Source of the DNA: Corinectria fuckeliana
Lineage: Eukaryota; Ascomycota; Sordariomycetes; Hypocreales; Nectriaceae
Direction: 5' to 3'
DNA: 64,000 bases
NCBI GenBank assembly: GCA_019137255.1
Contig: WPDH01000313.1
Location: forward strand, 34,285-98,284
The notes under the pieces were generated by a model. That model saw nothing but the letters and a program-made list of their open reading frames with translations, did no database searches and was not told the DNA's origin. Of the stretch, positions 32,436 to 45,624 are shown one piece after another. Both the position numbers and the translations under genes were made by a program. The stretch's first letter is position 1. Every line of letters starts with the position of its first letter.

Positions 32436-33027
32436 GGCTAAAATATTCTAGATGTAGTTGATCGAGATTGGTTTCGTACTCTCCGGGGGAATGAAATGTT
32501 GTTTGCCGTTGGTTTGCACATTTGGGAGACGGGTTCATAACGGTATGGACTTGGAGGGTTTTATAACTCCTTGACCTCGAAGTTCGATGACAAACTCGCC
32601 TTAGAAACAAAGATTAATGGATAGAAGAGCTTACCAATCGGTGAGATAATTTCACTCAAGAATTAGAGATCTTTCCTACCAAGGAACATAGATGCTTCCA
32701 AGTTAAGAAACGCAGAGTATATCCATTTAGGGTAAACAGATGGCTCCGAATGAGGAAACAATATACTTCCAAATGAGGAAAGGAGATGATTCCAGAAGGG
32801 GGCTAGGCGCTCACTACGATGTACGGTACTGTCTGCGCCAGACACTGAGAAAAGGGGACAACTGAAATCTGATTTATAAGCAAGCACAAAACGAACGCTT
32901 AATCCGCTAATACTCCGTAGCCTACAAGGATGACGGCATCTTCAAGATGCGTTCCACCTCATAGACTACCATTACGGCACAAACGTCACAATCAGACTGC
33001 GAGTCTTTGCATTAGTGGTCTCAGACA

Positions 33028-34838
33028 ATGGTGTCAGAAGGCCATAGTTCCGCCGAAGCCGGAAGCAAACATGTTGCAAGTAGGTGAAGTAGATCCCGGC
33101 CAGTTTCTTATTGTCTTGCTACTGACCCTTGTCAGCTGGACGTTTTCAGTTTGTCTCGATGCAAGCCCCGGATGACGCAAAGGATCAGACCACGAAGCGT
33201 CTAGCCCGGTCACATGCTGTAAAGCAAGCCCTCGAGAACAAACGAAAGCTTCAGCAAGAGTCGGGTGACAATTTTCGTATAACGACTTCGAAAGATGAAC
33301 CCAAGGGGTTGGTGAGCAAGAGAGCGCGTACCGGAACTCTAGCCGCGTCGTTCTTCTCCATGTCTGCGAGCACGCTCGATCCGTTCCAGACGCTTGCAGT
33401 GGACTCGTCGAGATTGCAGACTCTACTTGGCAACTGTGAGTCCTTCTAGCCGCTGAAACTGCCTCACATAGGCTTATAATAAACGGTTCAGACAAAGCCA
33501 GGCAGGCTCCTGAGCCAGTCTTCAGTGTTGCGGAAGAGCTTGCATTCCAGAACTTCCATTCGGTTTTCCGAACTGGCTTAGTTGATCCCGCCCTTCTGAA
33601 TGCCGTTATGCTCTCATTTGCGTTCGCGGTAACTGGGGGCAGCATCAACCGAGAGTGCCTCGGGTACCAGGGTCAGGCAATTCGTTACATCCGTGATAGG
33701 ATGAGTTCCCTGCACGAGGCGACATCGGATTCAACCATTGGAGCCATTTTGCTACTAGCTGGGGTAGAGGTCTGTAAACCTTTCTCTTTGGATTTCCCCA
33801 GTGTCTCGAGCTGCGTTAAGCTAATATTTAAGTATCAGGCTCGCCTTGGGATGACGACTCAGGTTGAACTTCACATGGGAGCAGTGCAGCTGCTGCTTAA
33901 GATCTGTCAAAAGAAAGGCGTGTATCTCACTGGCGGGATAAAACGGGCCATATTCTGGTAAGCAAGGGTGCAATGATTAATGCGACTTACTCTTACACTG
34001 GGCGACAGGCAAGACCTGAATTCCTCGATCTTAGCAGGGTCTAGTCGCATAGTCGATCACACGACTTTCGCCGAGCTTCAATGGATCAGGGATCCATTCT
34101 CGCCAAACTTCTTTCGGCTGCCGCCAGGTTTACAGACGCGGTCCTACTTACTCACCAAAGAGTTCATTGACGTGCTTGAAGATATTCATGCATTGCAATG
34201 CATTCGAGACATTCCGAGTTCTACAAAGGGCGACATAATGCTGATGGCACGTATCAATAACCATACAGCATCTATTCAATCTAGGCTTGTGGGCTTGCCG
34301 AGTCTCTCCCCTGTCATGGGGTGTTGTCATCTTGCGGCATATGTATGCTCAGTTATGCTATGCTGCACGATTTGGTGCGCTTTAGTAATTCCTGTAAGCG
34401 CACCTCAAACATTGAGTTCCCTATGTCTAAATCCAATTACTGTCAGGAGAGCCTTGGCCCAGGCTGACCTGACAGTAAGCCAGACTTCTTTGCCAGTCTG
34501 AGCCATGAATGTGCTGACCCTGGATTTCACAGCCACATGTTTCCTCGCAACTACTTCGCGAACTACAACGCGCTAACGATGACCCAACATGGGATGATCA
34601 CCCTGATTTACTGCTCTGGCTCCTATACATGGGCGGGGCATTCGCTCCGACAGGAATTATTCGCTCTGATTATATCATACTGCTGCGTTCGAACAACGCG
34701 ACAAGGTTCAGAGACTTGTACAGATCATGGCCAGAATTACTTGAAATCTTGAAGCAGTTTATTTGGTCAGAAAAAGCATTCTTGCTGCAAGTAAAGGCGT
34801 TCTGGGAAGAAACTGTCAACCTAAATGGTTCAAAATAA
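33028..34838 (+). CDS. Fungal transcription-factor-domain protein lacking a zinc cluster
   Basis: Six exons were inferred (33028-33079, 33136-33435, 33492-33769, 33839-33957, 34009-34393, 34533-34838), totalling 479 residues in frame. The start has GRFQFVSMQAPDDAKD followed by a basic RLARSHAVKQALENKRK. This N-terminus is typical of fungal proteins with the 'fungal-specific transcription factor' helical domain (PF11951-like) but no Zn2Cys6 cluster. Later segments VFRTGLVDPALLNAVMLSF, GAILLLAGVEARLGM and PDLLLWLLYMGGAFAPTG fit that domain. The fourth intron could be read through without a stop, and the last (139 nt) might hide a small exon, so the C-terminal third is less sure. Start choice rests on a good 56-nt intron with CTGAC branch site. 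Targets are unknown. Confidence 0.7.
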
Positions 34839-35168
34839 ACAAACTTGGGGGTGTAGTAAAGCGGGAAGTATTGAGAGAAGTATGCCGGAGGGAATGATAG
34901 CTTCTTCACCATGCATGAAGGCCCATGCCCGCCAGCTAACTTTAAATATTTCCCCAAGCGCATGCCAGTTGCAAGAGGTCCTATTGGGCAACACGGAAGG
35001 CAAAGCGGTGATAGCACCGAGTGCAGGCTGTGGGCCAGTCGCAACTCATATGGCTCGTCTAGACTTGGCGACTTAGGGTCTCCGTAACAAATGCGGAAGA
35101 TCTTTTTTAAAAAAAGGACATCCTTTGTATTGCAACTAAATCTGTAACAGTACTTTATAAGCGAACTG

Positions 35169-36737
35169 TCATCGCTTCTTATCCCCAACACCCGAGTTTG
35201 CGATATTTACAAGACCTATTTCGTCGCTGTCACTATATTGTACCGCATAACTCTTCTGGAACACAATACCAGACCCTTCGGCCTCATGCTCCGAGTTTGG
35301 TCGCTCACTGGTAACCGTGCCCACAGTCTGCCCGCGGTTTCCAGTTGCTTTGGACCGAGTACCGCTCCCATACTGGTAGTAATTGTTGCCTCTGCTGCGT
35401 TGTGTTGTGCTGGCAAGCACAGGGAACAACTTGACCAGCACCATACGCATTGTGGGGAGGCAGGCGCACATTATTCCAACTAAGATCTCGACGGTAGACC
35501 AGACAGAAACGTTGTAAAACTCCCATGTCTTGTTGGAAGACGTGCCGAAGTTAATGAGGGCCTGGAGGCGAAGGATGCTCACGATGGTTACTCTGGGAGG
35601 TCTGTTAGCTACTGGGACGATATTCCCCAAGGCGTGGCTGTAGATGAAGCGCCATAGAATAGACGGGTTGACTTACAGCGTGCCAACGCAGAACATGAGA
35701 GCCACGCCGGCCTTCTTCTTCCAGTGAAGCTTCAGACTTCTCAATTGCCATAGGGGTATGGCGAGAATCCAGAAGTCCAGAGCAATGCTCATGCTGGCGT
35801 TTGACCACGAGATGGCGTTTACATCTGCGCAGCTGCCCTCATGCATGCCATCCCACTGTTTCCAGAAGTACGGTATAGGCCAGCACTGGAAGATGGCCGT
35901 AATGACAAACGCAGTGCCCCAGAGGCTGGTGAGGATAAAGGTGATCCAAAGCGTGCGCTGGACTTCCCGCGCGGGGAAAATTCGCATGTAAAAGGCGATG
36001 ATAGATAGCTTGACAAGCGTGCATTGCAGAAAGTACAGCCAAGCCATGATGTAGAAGAAGGCGAGGACTTTGGTGATTTCTTCCGCAGGGAGTGTCCAGA
36101 TGTCCTTGCCAAGACCATTGGCGGTTGTGCCGTAAACAGTGATAATCGCGCTGGGAACAGAAGAAAGCATTGTTGCTAACACGAACCAGTCGTCTATGCC
36201 GAGCTCAAGGCCCGCCACGAATATCTTGTAGCCGAATCGAATCGCGACGAAGGCCCCAGCGATGGCTGCCAGGATGTTGGAGAGAACGACGTATTCTGCT
36301 GAACGATCACGTACGGGAGCGCCGCAGTTTGTCAAGCTGGAGTTTCTGGTCACTGCCGGAGGCCTGTGGTCAGTTCTTGTCGATTGAGGAACGGCTGAAT
36401 AGAAGAGGAGAGGGCGTACTCAATGCTTCGGGTATTGTGCAGCTTGCAGTGACGCAGCCGGTAACATTCAGCTGGAATTGCTCGTTGGTACAAATGCATG
36501 TCTTGTTTTGAGGCGCACATAGCCCTCCTGCAAAAGCGTTGACGATGCATCCCGCCTAGGTGAGTCCAAGCTATCAATCACACGTCTGCCGTAAAGTCCA
36601 TAACTCCGCGGGGTATCGGCAACACTTACTGCACAGTCTGGATATCCAGGTAGACTTGAAGACGAGCCCTGCGCCTGCACAGATGACGAGAAGGCCAGAA
36701 GGATGAAGAAAAGCACCAGACGACGCAGGTGATCCAT
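35169..36737 (-). CDS. CFEM-domain Pth11-like receptor
   Basis: Four exons (36737-36630, 36555-36420, 36352-35677, 35592-35169) give 447 residues, all joined in frame. A signal peptide (RRLVLFFILLAFSSSVQAQG) is followed by the extracellular CFEM domain: PDCAAGCIVN, GGLCAPQNKTCICTNEQF, VTGCVTASC and NCGAPVRD, which together supply the eight cysteines. Seven helices follow, starting YVVLSNILAAIAGAFVAIRF with the family mark LGIDDWFVL. Then comes a cytosolic tail rich in Ser, Gly and Arg. Pth11 of rice blast fungus is the type member, needed for surface sensing and appressorium formation. Many paralogues exist, so orthology to it is not claimed. Exon 2 encodes almost exactly the CFEM core. Confidence 0.92.
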
Positions 36738-37733
36738 TGCTACGGCTCGGCCTTGAGGTTGATGCTGAATAGACGACCATCATCCAGCGGGAAATGAGGA
36801 ACCTCGGGAAGCGGGAGAATTTGTAAACCCCTTGTTGCGGAATACACGTGGTGTCTGTGAGGTCTAGACTATTGCACACTAGATCCCTTGGCGCCTCTTC
36901 GGCATGCGACTCAGACGGTGGTGAGACACCTCTGATGGCCGGATTACCCAGCCCCCACTGGCTGTATCTGCGTTTGATCCGCTTGATGTAGTATCAGTCT
37001 TGTGCGTCGGTGCCGTTCTTTCATCGAGGACAATGTCCGGCCGTGTCTTTCCGCCTAGCCCCGGGCTACTCTTAGGCTTGGGGCGCCACCGGACGGCTAG
37101 TGACCCCCATCTCATAGAGAGGGATAGGAGAGTTCCACTGCAAGTAGATATCGACTACGACCTGGACGAGTCATCGCCACCGGCTGCCCCATGAAAGAAC
37201 CTCACAACACCCCAGGTTCGGACCAACAACAGCCCTAGCTCCGTCCACTCCTTAAAACTGCAGGGGAAAGGGCGTGGCGAGTGGAGATGATGTGCGGGAT
37301 TGCTACTAACATCCCCGGGTCGTCAGGGGAAAAAAAACCTCGGAGATCGGCTGTACCGGGAACAACCCACATGCGGGCGCCAAGATAGGAAGCTCAAAAC
37401 CCAAGGGCAGTATAAGATGCGCTACATGTGAAACGTGGCTTGGCCGAGTTCCGTTTCCGGGAACTTGTCCGTTCACTCGTCCAAACTATTAGAGAAAGGT
37501 GCCAAATCACACATGTGTGTATCATCTCGGAGGATTTGCTTCTTTCCAGGAGATCCTCCGCGAGCTGGTGTGCGCCACGTTTCTTGGCGTCCGAGAATAT
37601 CCCAAAAGGGACGAGCCACAGCAGGACTAGATATTGGTTCTTAAATCTAGCTCGCCAGCTTAATAACACCGCCAACATTGTTCTTCACCGACGGACAGCA
37701 CCTTCCCTCGCTCGCTCAAAGTCCTCTGTCAAG
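36738..37733. other. Intergenic, divergent promoters
   Basis: This separates the CFEM receptor (leftward) and the FAD oxidase (rightward). No gene or clear operator is supported. Confidence 0.4.
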
Positions 37734-39549
37734 ATGAAGACGTCTGCTTTCCTTTTGGCGGTCCTAAGCGCTGCTCAGTGGGTGTCAGCAACCCCTCACG
37801 TCAGATGTCGCTGTTTGCCAGGCGATTCCTGCTGGCCCTCGAAGAATGCATGGGCGCAGCTCAACGCTACCGTCGGCGGGAGCTTGGTCGCAACTGAGCC
37901 CATTGGCTCACCATGCCACGATCCAACATACGACGAAGAGGCTTGTACAGAGCTCCAAGCACAATGGAACAACCCCTTGACTCAGTAAGGCCCACCGGCT
38001 TCTCCTCTCCACAACGGCAGCCTCTGACAGAATATAGCATTCCCTCATCGTCCTCGGTTATGCAGACATACTTTGCTAACCAGAGCTGCGATCCGTTTAC
38101 CGACCGGACAACACCGTGTACACTCGGCAACTATGTTAGCTATGCTGTTGATGTCAGGAAGAGCTCGGATGTTGCTGCGGCGTTAAGATTCGCGAGAAAT
38201 AGCAGTATACGCGTCGTCATTCGTAACACCGGCCATGAGCAAGTCTTCCCGGAGACGCCCAATTCAGCCCCAGCTAGACTATTGCTAATCCGTTATTCTG
38301 CAGCTTCCTCGGCCGCTCTACAGGCGCTGGCGCACTCGCTATCTGGACTCAGCATTTGAAGACGATCGACTTCAGCGAGTGGTCCGACGATTACTACAAA
38401 GGCCCTGCTGTCACAATAGGTGCTGGTGTCGTCGGGTACGAGATCTTGGAGGCCGCCCATGCGAAGGGTCTCACCGTCGTAAGCGGTGAATGTGCGACGG
38501 TTGGTCTTGCGGGCGGCTTTACGCAAGGAGGTGGCCATTCAGCCTTGAGCACACAGTTCGGGCTCGGTGCTGATCAAACCCTCGCCTTTCAAGTCATTAC
38601 CGCCGATGGACGCACAGTCGTTGCCTCACCCAGCCGCAATCCTGATCTGTACTGGGCGCTCAGTGGCGGCGGCGGCGGAACCTTTGGTGTTGTTGTCAGC
38701 ATGACAGTCCGTGCCTACAAGTCCGAGACTGTAGCAGGTGCGGGTTTTCAGCTTCTGGCGCCTACAACTACTCCGGAGAAGTTCCAAGCTGTCGTGTCCA
38801 AGTTCTATGAGCTGCTTCCAGCCATGACGGATAAGGGCGCCATGGTTGTATTCTACAACAACCAGCAGATGCTCGTCTTGAAGCCTTTGACTATGTGGAA
38901 CTCGACAGCTGCTTACGTCCGTGACGTTGTCCTGGCGCCCTTCACGGCGGCCGTCGAGGAAATCGGCCTGACGCTGCCTGTCGCTTATAGCGAGCTCGCG
39001 TATCGGGATCACTACGACCGTTACATGGGACCACTGCCTCAAGGAAGCTTCGAGGTGGAGCGATACCAATTCGGCGGACGACTCATCCCCCGATCGGTCC
39101 TCGAGAGCAACACCGAGGGCTTCCAGGATGTCATATACAACCTCACTTCCAACGGAGTCCTCGCTGTTGGCAGCGTTGCCAAGTACAGCAAGCCAAAGGG
39201 CTCGCCCCCCAATTCCGTACTTCCTGCCTGGCGGGACAGCATTATGCAGCTTCAGCTCATCACTGACTGGGACTCTGATGCACCGTGGTCTGACATGGAG
39301 GCTGCACAAAGGCGAATGACGGAAGAGTTCATGCCGTTGATTGAAGCTGTCACTCCCGGCAGTGGTTCATATATGAACGAGGCTGACTTTCGTCAACCAA
39401 ATTGGCAGAAGACCTTCTTCGGCAGCAACTACGTTAAACTTCTTGCGATTAAATTGAAGTGGGATCCTACTAATCTCTTCTATGTCTTGAAAGGGGTTGG
39501 TAGTGAGGCATGGACTGTGGCGGCTGATGGTAGAATGTGTCGGGCCTAG
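37734..39549 (+). CDS. Secreted BBE-type FAD-linked oxidoreductase with a GC-AG intron
   Basis: Three exons (37734-37984, 38038-38238, 38304-39549) encode 565 residues. A signal peptide (MKTSAFLLAVLSAAQWVSA) leads into the PCMH FAD domain. His150 (IRNTGH) and Cys214 (GECATVG) occupy the positions used for double covalent FAD attachment in berberine-bridge-type oxidases. The C-terminal BBE segment has EADFRQPNWQKTFFGSNY and DPTNLFYVLKGVGSEAW. Such enzymes oxidise sugars or secondary metabolites with oxygen, releasing peroxide. The second intron begins GCAAGT instead of GT and ends CTGCAG, with branch TGCTAAT. Only this splice restores GHDFLGRSTGAG. Without it the frame runs into a TGA just after the insertion segment. 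Confidence 0.92.
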
Positions 39550-41400
39550 ATGAGCTATAGAAGATCACCTTATATGTACATATAACCACATATCAGTAAT
39601 TTTAATCGATAAATTACATCTGGTTTCACCATGAGCAATATTGTTCCATCTTAAAACTCAGCTTGCTCAGTTTTAGGTAGTGTCAAAAACCATTGATAGC
39701 GCGCTATTCTTAGATAGTTCATCATCCATCTCATACACCTTCTTTATCTTGTTAGAAGCTTAGTAGAATCAGCAATTATACGCTATTAAGGCTGCAGCTT
39801 GTCTATTTAAACAAGCTTGAATAAGAAAGGAATATTCACTGTACTATCAAGCCTTATAGCGGTAGCTGATTCAACTCTGCTGGCGAATGTTGTATAGCAC
39901 GCTACGCAGTACGTTCAAGTTGAATGGACTTTGAAAATATTGTTGTTGCCACTATTCTATAGATGGAGATTCACTTTGGTACTGTGGACACCCATCTTAC
40001 CACTCTAGGGCCAACCTATTCCTAGCCAGTCTCGGACGTTCTAGCACTCCTATAGCCTTGGGGATAGAATCAGATTCCTCGCTATCTCTCAATATCTCTA
40101 GACTATTTAGTCACCTTGCGTATTTTCCGGAGCGTGTTAACGATGTCAGTTGTAGGGGGAGAATAGATTTGTTCGCTCACTATCGCTATTCCTAAAGTGT
40201 CCGGCAGAAGCGTTCACGTCGTTCTCTTCAAAACTTTAGATGCTAATACTACATGGATCAGAGCACAAGGCTAGGAGGCAGCTTCAAGACATCAATCAAG
40301 CAATAAAAGTCTTCTCGGTTCATTATTTATCATCTTGGCCAACAGTTGCAAGGCTAAGTCCTAACAATGAATTTCTAGTGACGAAAATTGCTCAATGCTC
40401 ACTTGGCTGTATTCGAAAGAAGATACACATGATAGGGCCGCGGCTTCGCTAAGCGCCGAGAATAGTATCAGACGCCGAGTCTAGAATCGCATTGGGAAAC
40501 CTTAATCGTCTAGGCCCAGTGTGACGAGAGACTTCCATATCCATCGGGCACCGTACTCATCGTGAGGTCACTTAGATATAAAGAGCGGCTGCTCACAGTA
40601 ATAGAACACTTCGCAAACATGCGAGTAATTCGCTATTTGGGTATATGTTGAACAACCACTGAGCCTGGAATAGTTAGTTGGAATTACCCACCGCTATCTA
40701 CGATAGGGGGTTGATTATCTGAACCTTTTCTATCATAGCTCAAGAAGTTGTAGAACAATGAAAGAGCGTATTCTGCCTTGCCAGCCCTCGCGACACATAT
40801 GTCCCCTTTCATCCCTCAATCCGATCATGGTCAGCTCCATCATCACACCTGATCAGTAACTGTCTGGTTACCCCACTCGAAAAAAATTGCTCCATGGGGT
40901 AGACGGACGCTTCCTTGCTTTACCCCAACCTTCCCCCCTCCTAGCGCCACTTGTCAGGTCAGCTGCAACTCCCCCGTACTCGCTCTGGTGGCGTGGCGGG
41001 CACAATGAACAGACGATCTAGCTCGCTTCGACATACCCGAGTCAATAGGAAATCTGCGGCTGGATTACTGATTCGAGGAATGGAGTTCATCCCCAACTAG
41101 CTTCGCCGTAGACCGCGGGGTAGGGATCAAGGCCCCAGTGTTAACACGAGCTACCGGCCGCGCCGGGGTTCGCCGTGTCTTCTTACTAGAGCGGCTATAG
41201 GCCCGTCAGAAGTGGTTAGCGGGCATTTTCCCTGATGGTAGCGCTGCAATCAGATGTCTCGTCTTGAACTCAACGTGGATAGTGCAAATATCTGGGGCTG
41301 TATGGAGCCAACATATGCCTAGCTATATATGCTTCATTCTGCTCCCCTTGTTATGTGTTGAAGAAGCTTGTCCATCACCATCGGAAGTGCAGCGGCGACC
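39550..41400. other. Gene-free interval
   Basis: No coding frame, repeat or RNA is supported. Several in-frame stops break every strand. The last few hundred bases are the likely promoter of the sugar porter. Confidence 0.45.
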
Positions 41401-43136
41401 ATGATTCCTCCCAAGACCTACCAGGTATGACAAGAGCTCCTCTATCTCCCTAGAGTCGGAGTTCGTGGCTAACAATTGCACAGTTTCTCGTCGGCGTCTT
41501 CGCCTCTCTCGGATCATTCAACTATGGGTATGATGCACAAAATAAACAAGGAGCCAGAGTATAGTGCAAAACTAACACTGGCAGATATGATCTTGGCGTT
41601 ATCGGAGGCAGTGTTGCCTCATCTTCCTTCATATCGGAGTTCCATCCCAACCCGGACGAAGTGTGCGTACACTGGACGCCACCCTTTCTGTCTCTACCTG
41701 CTAACCTGCTTGAAGAGGTGCGGTCGTATCCCTCTTCACTGGAGGTGGTTTCTTTGGAGCTGCCGCGGCTGGTCCTCTGGGTGACTGGCTGGGCAGGAGA
41801 CTGGCTATCATGATTGGTGCCATCATCTTCTGTGTCGGCGGTGCCTTGCAAGCAGCAGGCCACAGTCTGTCTTTCTTCTATGCTGGGCGAGCTGTCGGTG
41901 GGCTTGGTTGTGGTATCCTGGTCATGATCGTTCCTATGTATCAGGCCGAAATCGCTCATCCCTCTATTCGAGGACGAGTTACTGGTCTACAACAGCTGAT
42001 GCTCGGTATGGGATCCGTTGTCGCAAGTAAGTTATAATACACACCAACGCACATCAACGAAACAAGTTGACTGACTTGACCTAGCATGGACCGTCTATGG
42101 CACCAACTTGCATTACGATACGACGCAGCAGTGGCGCATCCCTCTTGGCCTTCAGATCATCCCTGCTGGCATTCTCGCCCTCATGATTCTCCTCTTCCCG
42201 GAATCGCCCCGGTGGCTGATTGACCACGGCAAGGAGGAGGAGGGACTCAAGACCCTCGCCAAGCTTCACGCCAACGGAAACGAAACCGACCCTTGGGTTC
42301 AGGCCGAGTACTTCCAGATCCAGTCCGCCATTGCTCACGAGCACGAGCACGAGGCAAAGGGCTACCGGGATCTATTCACCGATCCATCCAGTTTCCGCCG
42401 ACTCTTCCTCGTCACAGCTCTGCAGGCCTCTGTTCAGATGACCGGTGTGTCAGCCATCCAGTACTTCAGCCCAGACATCTACGCCACCATGAACATTGGA
42501 ACCACGGAGGCATTGAAGTACCAAGCTATCAGCAACGTGCTCTCTGTTGTTGCTCAGCTCTGCACCGTGCTATTCATCGACAAGCTCGGTCGTCGCTGGC
42601 CGCTGATTCTTGGCAACGGATTCAACTGCATTTGCTTCATCATCGTCACCGCAACTATCGCCAGTTTCCCCAAGGTTTCTCCATCGGTTCAGGACTCGCT
42701 TGGCTGGCTCTTCATCGTCACGAACTGGTTCTTCCAAGTCAGCTTCTCCTTCACCTGCGGCTCCCTTTCGTGGATCATTCCCGCCGAGGTGTTTGACACC
42801 AAGACCCGCTCCAAGGGCATCTCCATCGGTGTCATGGTCTCGTTTGCGTTCAACACCATGATTGGACAGGTCACGGCGCCGGCCATCAACGACATCGGCT
42901 GGAGGTACTTCCTCGTATTCGTGGTTTGCAATTTCACAAACGCCATCTTCTTCTGGGCGTTCATGCCGGAGACGAAGTTGCTTCCGCTCGAAGAGATGAA
43001 TGCCTTGTTTTCGAACACGTCTTGGTTTGTGCCCGGCACTTCAAAGAAGCATTCCAGTAACCTGGATGCGAGGGTTGAGGAAGCCAAGTCACAGAAGGAG
43101 GATTTGGCGGAAACGCACGCTGAGACCGTGGACTAG
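41401..43136 (+). CDS. MFS sugar porter
   Basis: Five exons (41401-41424, 41484-41527, 41585-41662, 41716-42026, 42085-43136) give 502 residues. Three very short 5' exons are joined by introns of 53-59 nt. This split start is common in fungal sugar porters. Marks are SFNYGYDLGVIGG in helix 1, GDWLGRRLAI, AGRAVGGLGCGILVMIVPMYQAE with IRGRVTGLQQ, PESPRWLIDHGKEEEG, DKLGRRWPLI and PETKLLPLEEMNALF. It is a plasma-membrane proton-coupled sugar importer with 12 helices. It differs in sequence from the transporter at 24285-26095, so the two are not recent duplicates. It is convergent with the Zn2Cys6 gene, with a MITE between them. Confidence 0.9.
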
Positions 43137-43265
43137 TTTGACTCTAGTGTAGTAAATGATATTTCCGCAGAGCGCTACTAAGAAGGAATATCCTAACAGG
43201 GCCTTTGCACCAGTGAGAGCGTTCCAGTACCACAGGGAGCACTTAGGCCTGCCAATTTAACGTGC

Positions 43266-43485
43266 TGGTCTTACGTAGTCGGGCTGTATATCATATGCTA
43301 TATGCCTATTTGGGCTTTTATCTTTATATTGTCCCCTTAGATAGTCTCACTATTAATAATGATAGAGCAGTTAGGGCAATAAAGTGTTAAAGAATTATGG
43401 AGTTTAGGCGTTAGAGAGTCAGGGTACTAAATAAAGCAAATGATACAGTAAGAATTGTGCGTTTACAGCCGGAATAGGACAACTC
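43266..43485 (-). mobile_element. MITE family copy B
   Basis: In reverse complement it starts GAGTTGTCCTATTCCGGCTG and carries the family words CTCTAACGCCTAAAC, TAACTGCTCTATCATTA and GAGACTATCTAAGGGG. The far end, with GTCGGGCTGTATATC, is more diverged, so the left limit is approximate and no target duplication was confirmed. Its right end is four bases from the stop codon of the Zn2Cys6 gene. Confidence 0.65.
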
Positions 43486-43489
43486 TATA

Positions 43490-45624
43490 TTAAATGAGTT
43501 GTAAAAAGTCGTTCCAGCATTCCCAATCTGAATCATTGTCGCCCATTATTCCAAGACTGTCAAGGCTGTGAGGATCGGAGAGAGCGCTGATCTGACCATT
43601 TGCTCCGTTTTTGTCGTGTCTTTTCCCCCATAGTAACCGAATGAACTGTGGTGTAACGTTGTATTCTCGAACGCTTCTGCCATGATCCAATTCCTTTTGG
43701 CGAGCCTCCCAAGCCTCTAGAGTCAGATCACCGAGACTAGAAAAGAAAGTGTTGTCGGCGTCATCAATCAGCTCAGGATGATCGTTGAAAAGACCCTCGA
43801 CCAGCCTCCAAGCAAGGTCTACCTGGTCTCCAGAACGCCGACGCCGCAACTCGCTAATGACATAGATGTAGGCGTCCATCTGGAACTTGGATGTCATGTG
43901 CATGTGGGTGAACAAATGTGACGAAAAGTTGCTGCGTAGTCCCAAGTCCACCATCTCTAGGGAGACCAAGGCTGAGTTGAAGACCATGTCGTTTTCCTCC
44001 CGCGTCATGTATATCTCGTCACCACTTACGGCAGCTCGTCCCCGGGGATGATGAATCTTAAACCGCATACGAGAAACAGCAAGTTTCGCCATAGTATGTG
44101 TCAGGCTGTGAAGAGGTATTCGCTCGTCCCAATTGCGAAAGAACTTATGATTGTAGGTGGCCTCTAGCTCATTGATAGCCTCATCTTCCAGCTCCATCGT
44201 CATTTTACTTCTCACGGGGCCTTGAAAGATATTCTCAAAAGTCTTGGCAGCCGTGGGTGAGGATCGAAGCCAGTTAGAGACCTCAAACTTCATCAAGACG
44301 CACATCATCTCGGTCGGGCTACTATTCTCGACAGGGGCCTCGATCATGTCTGGATGCAGATCTGCGTCGTTGAGATTGAGTGGGAGCCGGACCTCTCCGA
44401 GCTCGGACGGAGGCGCCTTCATTCCTGGGGTCAAAACAGCGCGACTGCGCGCGTCGAGGCCACACAACTGCCACCAGAGACGAACGCGCATTTCCTTCTC
44501 GAAGAACGATCTCTTGGAGTCGGTGTTCTCGCGGTGCAGACCCATCTTTTGGCCCAGCCGTATGGCTGCGCCAGTCAGGGTGGAGGTCAAGTCAGAGTCT
44601 GGATCTGCGAGAAGAAACAAGAAGAAGGCTTGGAGGACCTCGAAGTCTCTCGTCGTGAGAAAGTCGGCCTCGGCGAGAGCTCGGAAGTTCGCCGCCCGGT
44701 AACGCGTCAAAAGGGTGTCTCTAGTCTCTCCGCAGGAGGCTTGGCAGTCACTCGCTGACATTGAGGCGACAGCTAAAGTGTAGATGGCGAACAGCATGGC
44801 CTTCAGGGACTTTGGTGCATTGGAAGGATCCCAACTTGCGTCCAGGACCCGCTGCTGCAGAGTTGGCACATGAACGATCTTCGTGAGAGGATTGACGCTT
44901 TCGACAAAGGTCTGCCAGAACCGATAAATGAGTCTTGGTTCTGGGTGGAGCTCGTTGAGGTCGAGCTGGGCACTGGCCAGCACGAACTGAAGAGCTGGCG
45001 CGGGATGTGAAGAGGTGTTTTCTTTATGACACAAGCTATGAATGTACGGATACTTGAGCTTGGCGCGGCGAGATGTCAGTCATGATTTACCAACAGAGGA
45101 ATGTCGGGGAGGCGCATACTTCTGAGCCCAACGTTGACCACAAACACCTGAAAGTAGGGGTAAGTGATTATCCACCAAGGGAAGATGCTGTTGCTAGGCT
45201 GGCCATCTTACAGTTCCTGACTCTCAGTTGGTCTATCCGAGAGGTACATCTTTGAGATTGGACGGCGGTCGGGAGATATGGTGGAGACTGGACTTCGGGA
45301 GTCGCTCTGCTTAAGGTTGTCTTCCAGCCCAGAAGGGACCCATTTATTGGCGCAGTGGGTGAAGTCGATACAGTGCTTCCTCATCAGATCTTCATACAGA
45401 GCCAGTCGGATACACAAGTCTTCATCGGCAGCCCTTTTCCGAGGTCTCTGCGGAACGGGAGCCTCATATGAGCAACGAGCTTGCGCCTTCGAGCAGTTGG
45501 AACAGGGTTCCCCTTTGTCGCACTTGACCTTGCGACGAGCACAGAGTGAACAGGCGTGCCTGGGAAGCCTCCGAGGCGCAGGCGACGTAGGTGGCGTCAT
45601 GACAGCCTGGAAAGACTTGATCAA
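43490..45624 (-). CDS. Zn2Cys6 transcription factor
   Basis: Three exons (45624-45212, 45147-45091, 45035-43490) give 671 residues. The binuclear zinc cluster has Cys25, 28, 35, 41, 44 and 51 with exact C-x2-C-x6-C-x5-C-x2-C-x6-C spacing, preceded by basic residues. The small middle exon encodes LCLWSTLGSEVCASP, matching the 'LW.SL..E' segment often found after the linker. The rest is the helical fungal_trans domain, with RLIYRFWQTFVESVNPLTKI and AIRLGQKMGLHRE. It is a nuclear regulator binding CGG triplets. Divergence from a DHA2 pump across 605 bp with CGG inverted repeats suggests it controls that pump and itself. A later ATG (TPPTSP) could also be the start. Confidence 0.9.
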
